DNA of 64,000 nt from Artemia franciscana (lineage: Eukaryota > Arthropoda > Branchiopoda > Anostraca > Artemiidae), in the NCBI RefSeq assembly GCF_032884065.1, contig NC_088873.1, forward strand, positions 5,719,011 through 5,783,010, given 5' to 3'. The notes beneath the pieces were generated by a model that did no database searches, had not been told where the DNA came from, and saw nothing but the letters and a program-made list of their open reading frames with translations. Shown piece after piece: positions 49,092 to 61,083 of the stretch. A program made the translations under genes and the position numbers. Positions within the stretch are counted from its first letter, which is position 1. Each line of letters starts with the position of its first letter.

Positions 49092-50230
49092 GTATCAGCG
49101 CCATCTACATTTATGACTATCTACAGTCATATAGATGGTCATTGCGCTGTTGATGCAGCAGACCATGAAAACGCTCATTAACATAAGACTTCATCCATTT
49201 TCACCATTATCGCCATCTACCTTCATTCGTTTAGACGAACTTGTACTGTTGAGGGCTCCGCCAGGATGCGTTACTCAGTACGGACAGAAAAGAACAAGGC
49301 GGTGTGGGAAAAGAGCTGGAACGCGGATTAAAACTAGACAAAGGGACCACCCCAGTAAAGTGATAGAGATAATTGTCTCTGCCAGAACGCCCAATTGCCG
49401 ACAATAAAGAAACAGGTTCTACATAGAAGTAAACGTTTCAAATCAGAAACCTCCGGTCTATCTCGCAAGATATGACGCAGACCCACGCCCAGAAAGCTCT
49501 AGGCTGTCCCCACCAACTTTGTCTCCCGTCGTGTACAATGCAAAGAAGCGTTTTCCCACATTCCTGCTTTGTAACGCCCGTCCTGTTTGCAATAAAACAG
49601 ATGAGATTGACGTAGTATTACGGCAGAACAATGTTGCCGTCGCAGCCATAACAGAAACTTGGAACCTGACTGAAGTGACAAGAAAACCCACTAATTGTGC
49701 CCTATATGTCAGAACAAGACAAGCTCTCGGTGACCAGAGACTCGGCGGTGGTGTAGCTATTTACGTGCGTGAAGATATCCCTATGAAGGAGGTACGTGAA
49801 CTCGAAAGTACTAAACATGAGGCTGTTTGTGTTTGGTGTAAACCATCAGCCATGCCACGTGGTTGCTCATGCATCATCTTTGTTTCAATCTACTACCCTG
49901 AAAGTGCTAAAAACTGCCGTAATCTAGTGACATACCTCCAAAAGACTGTCGACCACCGTCGTGCTTTTTATTGAAACCCTTGTATTATTCCAGCTGGGGA
50001 CTTTAAACAAACTAAGAAAAGCTGGCTAGCATCGTGCTTCTCCCTCAATCAGGTTGTAAATTTCCTAAAACATGAATCCGGCAGGATACTGAATTTAATC
50101 CTGAGAAACTGTGAGACATATTACCAAACCCCCAGCAACAAGTTTAAAATGTTTCACAAGCATTTCGGGTGGGATAGGGTCAAGAAACACAGGAGTGGAT
50201 TTCAAAAGATTTATCGTCATTATATTAGAT
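49092..50230 (+). pseudogene. CR1-like LINE: 5' region and AP-endonuclease (second copy)
   Basis: Direct repeat of 42731-43705: YNAKKRFPTFLLCNAR, ITETWNLTEVTRKPT, LGGGVAIYVREDIP, SIYYPESAKNCRN. It keeps about 170 bp more of the endonuclease end than the 43-kb copy (ILRNCETYYQTPSNKFK). No RT in the same strand. Confidence 0.8.
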
Positions 50231-50545
50231 TTAGTGGAATTTATTTTCATATTTAGGTTGTTAGCTTCATCCGAAATACGAGTTAGGATTTCGAGGGGTA
50301 ACTTTTAACATTGTTGTGACATACTTCACGAATTTCCAACTTTGGGGGAATTCCTTACCAATATCGTTAATCATAACTAGAAATAAAAGTGGTCCCAGTA
50401 AGGTTCCTTGAGGAATTCTACAGTATATAGGGAGGGGGTTAGAGAAAATGTTTTTGTATTTTACAACTTGAGATCTATTTGAAAGAAACGATATAACAAT
50501 ATTTACTAAGAGAGAATCTAAGTTCAAAGTTAACAACTAGTGAAT
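50231..50545 (-). pseudogene. CR1-like LINE RT core, inverted (second copy)
   Basis: Minus strand: VNIVISFLSNRSQVVKYK, CRIPQGTLLGPLLFLVM; a small deletion removes the VNDLSILEV segment kept at 43.8 kb. Same head-to-head junction. Confidence 0.75.
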
Positions 50546-50883
50546 AAATTAGGGTAGTGGTGACTAATGAATGGCTTTACCTTTCTAATTTTGTTGTTTT
50601 TGGCAGTGTTTGGCCTGCTTTTTAGTTGTTGTGCTACTTTTAATATTATTTTTTTTATTTGTTTGGTTTTATGCCACCAAAATGTGAACTTGTTCCTTTG
50701 GGGCTTGTGATAAAACATTTTTTGAAATTAATTATCTTATTTTGTATCAATTTATCTGTATCAATTTTTTTTGTACTCCCGTACAGACTACAGGAATCGC
50801 GATTTTATAAAATGAATTCATCCTCCTATTTGCTAAATGATATTGAACCAATTTGATCAGTGCAGCTAGTTTTATTAACTGAT

Positions 50884-50970
50884 TGACGTCATGATAAATT
50901 AATCTGTCCATTTTGCTTGAAAGACGACATAATTAATCCTGTATTTGTATATTCTGCTGGAATGACGTCA
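50884..50970. promoter_or_regulatory. Two TGACGTCA (CRE/ATF-type) sites
   Basis: Perfect palindromic octamers TGACGTCA at 50884-50891 and 50963-50970, about 140 and 60 bp upstream of the caspase-like ATG. The octamer also recurs in the Helitron 5' regions nearby, so these could be transposon-derived and not a caspase promoter element. Confidence 0.4.
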
Positions 50971-51030
50971 TTCTTTCCAAAAGAAAGATTTTTTGTTTGC
51001 CCACTAACCCTGGACAGTTATTTGCTGTAA

Positions 51031-51648
51031 ATGGGTTTAAAATCGCAAATCAAAAATACTCTATTGAATTTCTTAAAAGGAGATTTTACCGAGGATCAGA
51101 GTGTCCTAGTATACATAAATAGTCACGGAGGTGAAAAAGGCCAAATTGCATCATTTGATACTACATATAATAGATACGAAGTGATTATTGAACCTTTTCG
51201 GAATAACCAAAAATACTACGGAATAAAAAAATACTTGGGAAAGCCAAAAATCTTTGTATTTGATGCCTGTAGAGGTGGAAGAAGTATGAATGGACAATAT
51301 ATAGCACTCAAGAGAAACCAAGGTCCTGCTCCTTGTTCATGTAAAAAAGTATCTTACACAGAGCGTAAAATAAACCTAAATACATGGCCAAAAACCAACC
51401 TTAATGCTGAATTCCTGATTCTTTCCTCCCAGTGTGAACGCTACTTTTCAAAAGAGGCAGGGCTCATTCCAACTTTATGTGCTGCACTCAAGAGTTCAAA
51501 CGAAGACTTTTTGAGCATCGTCACTGATGTCAGCAGAGAGGTTTTTGAAGGACGGGGGAAAACAACAAGGTCTCAAATGCCTGAAATAAAATGTACTTTG
51601 AGTACAAAATTATATTTTGGCTCTAGAAGGTGCAAACCAAATAAATAA
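51031..51648 (+). CDS. Caspase-like protease domain (family C14)
   Basis: 205 codons. Catalytic His in VLVYINSHGGEKG (about residues 26-38), catalytic Cys in GKPKIFVFDACRGG (about 70-83), then a p10-like half: NAEFLILSSQCERYFSKEAG, LIPTLCAAL, and RSQMPEIKCTLSTKLYFG, the normal end of a caspase. Caspases are cysteine proteases cutting after Asp in cell death and immunity. The pentapeptide is DACRG where metazoan caspases have QACxG. The first part of p20, with the Arg that binds the P1 Asp, is missing; an in-frame TAA lies directly before the ATG, and AAAAG/G at 51078-51080 is a possible acceptor. So it is either the last exon of a split gene or a truncated copy. AATAAA overlaps the stop. Confidence 0.75.
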   Translation: MGLKSQIKNTLLNFLKGDFTEDQSVLVYINSHGGEKGQIASFDTTYNRYEVIIEPFRNNQKYYGIKKYLGKPKIFVFDACRGGRSMNGQYIALKRNQGPAPCSCKKVSYTERKINLNTWPKTNLNAEFLILSSQCERYFSKEAGLIPTLCAALKSSNEDFLSIVTDVSREVFEGRGKTTRSQMPEIKCTLSTKLYFGSRRCKPNK

Positions 51649-52227
51649 GAAAAGAAAGGTGAAAATGACCGTGAACTTCAATGTGTTTTAATGTAATATA
51701 ACCTACTCAATTTCAGCCATCCATGGTTTTAAATCCACCACCAGTGGGACTCTATGTGCTTGCGTTTTCGCCATGGTTTAATACAACTCCCTTGTTTACC
51801 ATTTACTTATCTGCAGTGGCATTTCTACTCTTTGTGGGATCAAAAAATCAGCTAGTTACATTATGAAAACTGAAGAATTGAAATACGATGCAATAGCTGT
51901 CTGAAGGAATGTTCCATGTTGTCCTGGACGTATCCAGTGGAATTAGGAACAGGTACTATTCACAGTTTTAAATTTATCAATTGAAGATAAATTATTAGGC
52001 CTGCTTTGCAGAAGAACTGTTTGGTCTGTGCACATAGCTTGTGTGAAAACCCAATTTAAAGCCTTCAATAGATTTTTTATTGCAACGTCCATAAAGTGTG
52101 CATGATTGGCTATTGTATGATATTAGTTAACTCCCTCAACGACATTGATGCTGAAAAGGAAATCAAAGAGGCTTTCGATTTTTTGACAAAGATTACAACA
52201 GGCTTATACCGTGTATAATGTTATACC

Positions 52228-52230
<3 letters not shown>
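51649..52230. other. Caspase 3' flank, no gene seen
   Basis: AT-rich with no shared repeats or long frames; may include 3' untranslated sequence. Confidence 0.5.
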
Positions 52231-52307
<77 letters not shown>

Positions 52308-52314
52308 ATATATA
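52231..52314. repeat. (TA)n microsatellite
   Basis: Alternating TA with two TATG interruptions, ending next to a Helitron 5' end. Confidence 0.95.
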
Positions 52315-52397
52315 CATCTTATATCTATATATATAAAAATAACTTGTCTGTCTGTCTGTGGATCAGGTGACGTCATATTTCTGTGTTGACTGACGTC

Positions 52398-52907
52398 ATG
52401 AAATTAGTTGTCGTCATTTTTGTTTTGACGGTGACGTCATTAATGGTATTTAAGACATGCGTTCACGGAAAAATGTTTAATTGTAAAGTGAATGAAGAAC
52501 CTACAATGGTAACAGCCGAGGAAGCTGCTCAAAGAGTCTATGCCAAAAAACTTGCTGCTGATAGAGAAAGTAAGAAAAGAAAGCGTACCGAGGAATCACA
52601 AGAACAGCAAGAAAACAGGATTGCAGCTTATAGAGAAAGTAAGAAAAGAAAGCGTGCCGAGGAATCACAAGAATAGCAAGAAAACAGGATTGCAGCTTAT
52701 AGAGAAAGTAAGAAAAGAAAGCGTGCCGAGGAATCACAAGAACAGCAAGAAAACAGGCTTGCGGCTAAAGAACGCAAAACCACGCAGTTAGATGAAAATC
52801 CACCTGGAAAGCAAGAGTCAAAACATATCAAAACTGAAAATGATAGCGATGATGATTGGGTTTGGGATTTTGACTTGGATAAGGTCATCAATGCCTACCA
52901 GATTTAA
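52398..52907 (+). pseudogene. Helitron-borne ORF with 23-residue repeats, one in-frame stop
   Basis: From ATG at 52398, 169 codons with a single TAG at 52674 (CAG in the neighbouring repeat). Signal-peptide-like start (MKLVVVIFVLTVTSLMV), then three 69-bp repeats encoding RESKKRKR-(A/T)EESQEQQENR-(I/L)AA, highly charged and probably helical, then an acidic tail with SDDDWVWDF. Similar Arg/Glu-rich repeats are common at the N-terminus of Helitron proteins; the hydrophobic leader is not what I would expect for a nuclear protein. TGACGTCA motifs precede it. The function is unknown. Confidence 0.55.
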
Positions 52908-53151
52908 GTTAAAAAACAAAGGTTCGGCGATATGTACTTCATAGTGACCCTGAAAAATAAAGAAGAAAAAAAACTGAAAAAATGTAAAAAACTAAATAAA
53001 CTAAAAAGAAAAAACACTCAAAGATAAATTACAGACCGGGACACAGGTGGAACACAGGGACACGACTACAATGGCGCGTAACTAATATGGCGCGTAACGA
53101 CTTGCGCGCGCGGTGGGGCTTGGGGGGCGCGAAGCGCACCAACCAACTAGG

Positions 53152-53180
53152 TGTTGGGGTGGCACGAACCCCAACAGCTA

Positions 53181-53181
<1 letters not shown>
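53152..53181 (+). terminator. Helitron 3' terminal hairpin and CTAG
   Basis: Stem TGTTGGGGT (53152-53160), loop 53161-53167, ACCCCAACA (53168-53176), then GCTAG. It acts as the rolling-circle termination signal, not as a transcription terminator. Confidence 0.88.

Positions 53182-53270
<89 letters not shown>
53182..53270. repeat. (TA)n microsatellite
   Basis: Alternating TA between the complete Helitron and an orphan Helitron 3' end. Confidence 0.96.
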
Positions 53271-53273
<3 letters not shown>

Positions 53274-53416
53274 CAGGTGGGACACAGGGACACAACTACA
53301 ATGGTGCGTAACTAATATGGCACGTAACGACATAGGCGCGTGGGGGGCTTGGGGGGCGCGAAGCGCCTCCACCAACTAGGTGTTGGGGTGGCACTTGGCG
53401 CCACCCCAACAGCTAG
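53271..53416 (+). mobile_element. Orphan Helitron 3' end
   Basis: Starts TCACAGGTGGGACACAGGG, contains GGGGGGCTTGGGGGGCGCG and ends with a 12-bp perfect hairpin (TGTTGGGGTGGC 53381-53392 / GCCACCCCAACA 53400-53411, 7-nt loop) and GCTAG at 53412-53416. The rest of the element is replaced by a (TA)n array. Confidence 0.85.
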
Positions 53417-55011
<1,595 letters not shown>

Positions 55012-55029
55012 AGTTATAACGATCCGGAA

Positions 55030-55700
55030 AACGGACTTGCAGCAATTTAGTGCACCTGGATATTGAAGTCTGAATCATGCACAAAAAAGTTCTTCCTTTT
55101 AGCTTGTACTCTTAGAATTGAGTTCCAGAAGACATAGAGAATCATAGGAAAGAGTCTGGATCACTTGAGAGCTTTCCTAGTATTTGAAATCGTATTTTGA
55201 ATTTTTGGATCGTGAGAACTCACTGTTTTTTTAATTATAATGGAAAAATAGCGTGAGAACCTGGTAAATTACCGGGTTCTCACGGTCCTTGTTGCAATTA
55301 CATTTGAAAATATCTGGTTTCTATCTTAAATCCTCAGATTTTCATTCAGACTATCAGCAACTATTCCTATTGGTTTTTAGTGTCGTATAATAGCTCTTTA
55401 CTAAGTGTTGTGTTCGTCCTGGTCCACAAAAAATATTACATTTTTCCATTTTTAAAAGTTATATTGATGCAAAAAACTGACTTGCAGCAATGTAGTGCAC
55501 AAGGAAATTGAAGTCTGAAACTTGTACAAAAAAAAATCTTCTTCCTTTAGGCTTATACTCTTAGAATTGAGGTCCGGGAGATATTGATAATCATAAAAAA
55601 CAATCTGGAACACTTGCAATATTTCGTAGTATTTGAAATCGTATTGTGAAATTTTGGATCGTGAGAACTCACTCTATTTTAATTACAATGGAAAAATTGT
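55030..55700. repeat. Duplicated segment, two diverged units
   Basis: About 215 bp starting ACTTGCAGCAATTTAGTGCAC (55035) recurs at 55481 (ACTTGCAGCAATGTAGTGCAC), both ending with TTGGATCGTGAGAACTCACT. A hairpin, GTGAGAACC...GGTTCTCAC, sits between (about 55252-55281). Confidence 0.75.
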
Positions 55701-56339
55701 GTGAGAACTCGCTCTTTTTTTCAGTTATAATGGAAAAATATATTGTTTGGTGTTTTGAACATTAACTTTTAAGTTTTGTTTCACAAAATATAAGGTTTTA
55801 CCCTCAGGCTATCCGTCTGATAAATAGATTTTAATTCCGCGTCTGATTTAATAATAACCAAGATTATTTTGTGCCAATTAAACTGAAATTTTGAGAGAAG
55901 ACGATCCCACCTTATGCGTAATAGCTGGTGTTCCGAACATTAACTTTTGAATTTTGGTTTGCAAGATTTAAGGTTTTTCACAAAGCTAGCTATGAATGTC
56001 AGCACACAAATTTTGTAAATAATGTGTCGGCGATTGTAATAGACTAGGAATTTTTGGGCTAAATAAACTGAAAATTTGACTGAAAATACTCCCGTCCCAC
56101 ACGGTACACATGGTTTTTAAAATTTGTTTCAGCCATTTAATTCAAAGAATATAAGGGGCAGAATGCCCCTAGGACTAGAACTAGAGGCACTAGGACGAAA
56201 ATTAGGACTAGCAGTTAAACATCGCGCGAAATCTTCCCAGAGTTTAAAACGAAAGGACTTTCGAAGTTTGAACCTTCTTCGGGATTGAGTTTGTCTCAAC
56301 AGGGACGTCACTGAGGTGAGTGTTGCCGCGTATTTTTGT
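55701..56339. other. No gene recognised
   Basis: AT-rich. 56150-56230 has short CTAGGACTAGAACTAGA-type internal repetition. No 5.8S or 28S rRNA sequence was seen. Confidence 0.5.
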
Positions 56340-56364
56340 GTTTCTGCCGTAGGTTCCCGCCTAT

Positions 56365-56395
<31 letters not shown>

Positions 56396-56640
56396 TCGGA
56401 TCAAGTTTGAACAACTTTCAACCACACCACGAGTGGCTCGGAGGCTGCCTTGGCGAGTTGTCCGAAGCTCTCACTAAATCATTCAATCGGTAGTAGCGAA
56501 GGGTGGTGTGTACAAAGGGCAGGGACGTAATCGACGCAAGCTAATGACTTGTGCCTACTACGGATTCCAGGTTCATGGGGATCCTTGCAGTCTCCAATCC
56601 CAACTACGGAAGAAGTTCAGCGGTTACTTGAGTGTGGGTA
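56340..56640 (-). pseudogene. 18S rRNA 3'-domain fragment (decayed)
   Basis: The plus strand carries the reverse complement of the end of eukaryotic 18S rRNA: GGAAACCTTGTTACGACTTT, TACTTCCTCT, CACTAAATCATTCAATCGGT, AGTAGCG, GGTGTGTACAAAGGGCAGGG, ACGTAATCGACGC and GTTCATGGGGA, in the right order and spacing. Universally conserved positions are changed (GAAGGGTGGTG where GACGGGCGGTG is expected) and the region corresponding to helix 44 is divergent, so it is not a working rRNA. It stops within the 3' domain at about 56640 and at the 18S 3' end near 56340. It could be a dispersed rDNA fragment or an rRNA-derived retroposed piece. Confidence 0.85.
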
Positions 56641-57049
56641 CTTCAGCTGCCAATCCCCAGCAGTTTAGAGCCTATTGGCCGGCCGGTAGGAATACGGCTC
56701 TTCAAATTCACTCCCGCTCCCTTCTGCACATTGTATAAATATAACTAAATCAATCCTGTATCTATTGTCTTCTCCATGCTCTAGTATTTAGATTAAACAT
56801 TATGAGTTTTCAAAGCTGGCAACGATAGGCACTTGATAGACGGCAAGTCAGTGGAAAATCAATAATTCTGTTGCAGCGGTCAGCAAATCTACGTGATATT
56901 TCGTCCATTTTCTGACAAATCTCAAAAACACCGTACGGTCGCGAAATACAAATCTTACGATTTGTAATGGAGATACTAAGGAAAAACTTGCAGAACCTAA
57001 AGAACAGCAATCAGATTTACTCTTATTAGATGCAGGGGAAAATTTCCAA
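56641..57049. other. No gene recognised
   Basis: Mixed-composition sequence; the right part may be the far 3' end of the LINE that follows. Confidence 0.45.
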
Positions 57050-60000
57050 ACAGGTGTCAAAACAACACATGCGTTGCAAACGACGCATTGTAGAGCCAAC
57101 CAAGGGTTCTCTGATCAAACTGACCCTTTGCCATGGCAAGAAGATAATAAGATTTTCTAAGTTCCTCTCTCAAAGAAGCAACTATGAAGGGCCTAGTGGT
57201 TCAAATTGAAGTTCCAAACGGAAGACATAAATACCTAAATGAACTGGAAGATGAGATTGTGGTGGGACCAACTTCGATTTTATCATTGGAGGCGATCTCC
57301 TTTCCAAAGACAAGAAACTGCTTTGGAAATAGCTACGGAATAACCGATTTCTGTCTGTCTGGAGCAAACAACATCAACAGTGTTTTGGAGCACACCAAGA
57401 TTTTCAGCCAAGAGAAGAATGTCATCGGCATAAGACAAGTGACTTGGGTCAATATATGGCTCAACTAGGTATGGTGGAATCTATTGAGTAATTCTAATAG
57501 AGCTATTAAATATTACCAGACTAAGACCAGAACCTTGCTTAAAACCACGGCGCAACGAATACAATTACTAACTGTACCTTGCCAACGAATCTGGATTGAG
57601 CAATTCTGATACCAATACCATAGGAAATGGCAAACAAATGGATTAACTCCACTTCTAAAGAGAGAGAGAATTGCTTGGGAGTGATGAACGAATTCAAAAG
57701 CCTTTGAAATATTAATGGGAAAAATATAGAGGCTAATAGATGCCTGCCTTTTTATACCTTTCTAGGATCGCTAAAAGAGTTAAATGGGTATTCCGCACGA
57801 AAAGACCTTCCCGAAAACAAAATTAGTTGTCACCATGGTCACATATTTGCTAATCTATATATATAATTTCATTATAAATAAGCTTCTCAAGAACCTGGCC
57901 AATCGTCAAACATACAGTAAATGTATATACGTCACAGAATTTTGGTTCTTTATTTTTCTTAAGAATGCACGCTACTAGAAATTCGCATAGCGCATCAGGA
58001 ATATGTGGCTTTGTGGTTCAAGACTAAAATAAAATAGCAAGATGTTCAGTCAATTTTACTGTCCCGTACAACACGTTTTTGGGATGTAGGCCGTCAGAAC
58101 CCGACGCTTTACCTGGCTTAAGACGGCATATGTGTGCCTGAATAGAAGTTGGCGGGATAATGATACAGTTTTTAGCATGGTCTAGCTTTGTAAAATAATC
58201 CAGAGGCATAGATCTAAATTTTGTGTCAAGAGGGGGTGGATCTTCAGGAAATAACGAGGAAAAGTGAGTTTCACAAGAGCCTAAGTCAATCGGATTGTCC
58301 TCAGATGAACAAGTCGAATCAAATTTTGACACTTAACACCGCAATACTGGGGGTTATTTTTGATATCTCACGAAAGATTGCAGATTAGACACCATTTCCA
58401 GTGCCGCACAGCTTTCTATATTCACTCTTCAGATATTTGAATATTTGAAATAAAAATCCTGACTTTGGATAGCCGTAGTCGACCGGAACATGAAACCGGA
58501 ACTTGTGTCGATGATTAGCACTCATCTACTTTTAGCACTTATCGTTTTCACTCCACATTTTTTTACGTGCCCCAATCCAAATTTTTGTCAAAGGAAGAGA
58601 GACTGAAGCAGCAACCTAAATCGAATGAACTAATTCCACCACGTAAAATCAAAATCACGAGTGTTCCCATTTATGGACGTAAAAAAAAGGTTGAAATGGG
58701 ATCCAGATTTTTGACAACGTAAAATCTAATTTTCTCTGGTATAGAGAGGGATCAAGACAATTCCAGCAAGGTTTAAAAAACCACTTAGGCTTTTGCAGAT
58801 GAAGAGGCAGAGAATAGGTTATTCGACACTGCAAACTTAAGTAATCACTTGTTAGAATGTCACTTGAAACGTCAACCATGGTACCTTGCGTCTGTTGGGC
58901 GTCTATTTGAACGAAATCAAAATCAAAGTGAATACCGAGTTGAGGACATAAGAAAACAACTTCAACTTTAGTAGCAGAACAACACCACTAGCAAGGGACG
59001 AAAGCAATATTTGAGTCAGCGGCGCATTCTCATTTTTCAGATCTACGTTAAAATCACCGGAAATAAATATTGACTTATTTGCCAACCGAACTCTATGAAT
59101 GGATTTTGAAAGCGAAGCGCAAACTGTGGTAAATTTACGATAAGAGTACACTTTGGTAGTTCGTTGGCATATAGACACATTAAAACAAAAGAACCAAAAT
59201 CAGCTGAAATATATACATCAGAAAATTAAGAAAGTGACCAAGAAAACTTCTTATTCACTGTAATTGCTAGGCTGTGGGAAGGACGGACAGATGTCAGTTC
59301 ATTGGGCCACAGAAAGAGTCACGCGAGAGTTCTAGCTGTGGGACATTCTAAGTACTTAGAAGGTGTTTAGTGATGCACACAATTTCATAGCTGCTAATCA
59401 GTCTTTCGAGAGTTAGAAGCTTGTTATGAGCACCAGCAACATTTTGTTAAAAAAACAACAAGGCAGAATTAGAGATCACCATCACTGAAAAATTAACCAT
59501 GGTCAGATGAATGAAATCTTACCGAGGCCCTTTGAACGGGGAGGTTCTTCTTTAGCTAGAGACACATCAAGCTAATGCTACAATGATTCCCTCCACAATT
59601 AGGACACTTAAAAATCTGAGGATATCATGCTTGGTCCCCTCCAGATTTATTAAATTTAACAGGGTTCTTAAAGTCCCTGAAAAAACACCAAAATCCTTGG
59701 CAATTTAGGCACAGCTATTGTGATATCAAGCTCTTCTTAGTTTTAGGGTTCAGAAGCACTATTCTTGAACTTTCATACCTTTTCGCACTTACAGCGCTAC
59801 TTTCAAGCCCAGAAATCTAGGAGACATGATAATCGTGATCTATCTTGATATTAATGGCTGATAATGCTGCAATAGCCATTCATCGGTTAAATGAGCAACC
59901 AGTCCATTTTTGTCAACTAACTATGTGGTTTACTCTATCTACGCATCCATTTTTCTGCATAAATTTGCGCTGGTTCATCAGGTTTTGCAAGTGAATAGCT

Positions 60001-60300
60001 GAAGGACTATTCTTTAGCACGACAGGAATGGGGGGGGGGCTGAGGTGATGGCACTAATGTCTAGACAGTTGACACTAGAACCTGTGAGCTAGTTTATTGC
60101 TTTTGCACCAAAAAACTCAACACACGTGAACACTTGCTTAGGCGTGAAGCCACAATCGTAAGGAAATGATGGCACATCCCAGGGGTCTATAATGACAAAA
60201 CCGATGAAAGGTCATCTTATTCCACTAAACCACTTATTAGTTCGCACATATCTAATAAGAAAGATATAGCAGGGTGCAAACATCTTCACTTTCAATAAAT
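57050..60300 (-). mobile_element. Decayed LINE (CR1/L2-like), near full length
   Basis: Read leftwards. Possible ORF1 zinc-knuckle region at about 59760-59575 (FKCPNCGGNHCSISLMC). Endonuclease 59450-58655: NKLLTLERLISSYEIVCI, then FISGDFNVDLKNEN and TSDYLSLQC. Linker and RT start 58332-58024: LKPGKASGSDGLHPKNVLYG. RT core 57780-57050: YADDILLLAENLGVLQNTV, VGPTTISSSS, then RYL-LPFGTSI and ELRKSYYLLAMAKG. Many stops and frame changes; an old copy. The clade is uncertain. Confidence 0.7.
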
Positions 60301-61083
60301 CTTCTCCTGAAAAGCCTTTTTGCATGTCTCGATCATCGAGCATGCTTAATTGTATCTTTCCTAAGAAAAAATGCAGCAATTTAAATTACTGAATCCTTAT
60401 CTTTTCGTATATGCCGCTTCAAAGAGTTTAACACTGGACAAACAAAGATAGAGCCTGTAATTGCTTTAGTACCATCCAACCACCTCTCTCTTCACAATCG
60501 AAAATCATCGTCCTAGTAACAATAATTCTTATTTATAAATCTTAACATAAAAAACCAACTGAATTAGTAGCGTCCGTGCAATATCTTTAATATTTAGGTC
60601 AGTAAGTATAAGTAGGGATTATAAGCCACTATAATTGCTATTGCGAAATTTTGTTTTCTTCACACTAGACTTGCTGAATTAATAATGTCCAAACAGTATC
60701 CGATTTATATCTTCACACTTTGAACTCTGAAATACATTTTTATTATTTTTTACCAAGCTTTAATATTGAATTATTTATAAACAAAAATGAGGTGTCATAT
60801 GTTTATCAAACGTTATTGAGACATGACATCTATTCATCAGTCCTCAGATACAAGGTTTTCAGGTCTACTCAGACCTAGCCCTCATCTTCCTGCACTTTTT
60901 CTTAAGCCTCCTCAAAAGCTTCTTCCTCCACTTTGCTCTCATGTTTATTCTAGGCTAGAAATTCTAAGAATCTAGAAGAAATTCTAAGCTAGCTGCCTAA
61001 AAATGTCCTGTCTGATTTACTAGCAATTATTAATATTTATAATTATTAATATTAATTATTAATCTGATTAATAAAATTATTAA
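60301..61083. other. No gene recognised
   Basis: AT-rich. 60870-61000 has CT-rich and AAATTCTAAG-type repetition. Likely intergenic or part of an AREL1 intron. Confidence 0.5.

Larger units (their letters stand above)
52324..53181 (+). mobile_element. Complete short Helitron
   Basis: 858 bp. 5' end TCTATATATATAAAAATAA at 52324, preceded by A; 3' end GCTAG at 53177-53181, followed by T, the A/T insertion point typical of Helitrons. A 9-bp hairpin (TGTTGGGGT / ACCCCAACA, 7-nt loop, 53152-53176) sits directly before the CTAG end. Internal parts: TGACGTCA-containing start, an ORF, a short A-rich stretch, and the GGCGCGTAAC region. It lacks Rep and helicase, so it is non-autonomous. The ends match the Helitron pieces at 9.5-10.5 and 25.2-26.2 kb. 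Confidence 0.88.

Noticed and set aside
57184-57468. 94-codon plus-strand frame
   Set aside because: The opposite strand carries YADDILLLAEN and LPFGTSI of a LINE reverse transcriptase; this frame is its shadow.
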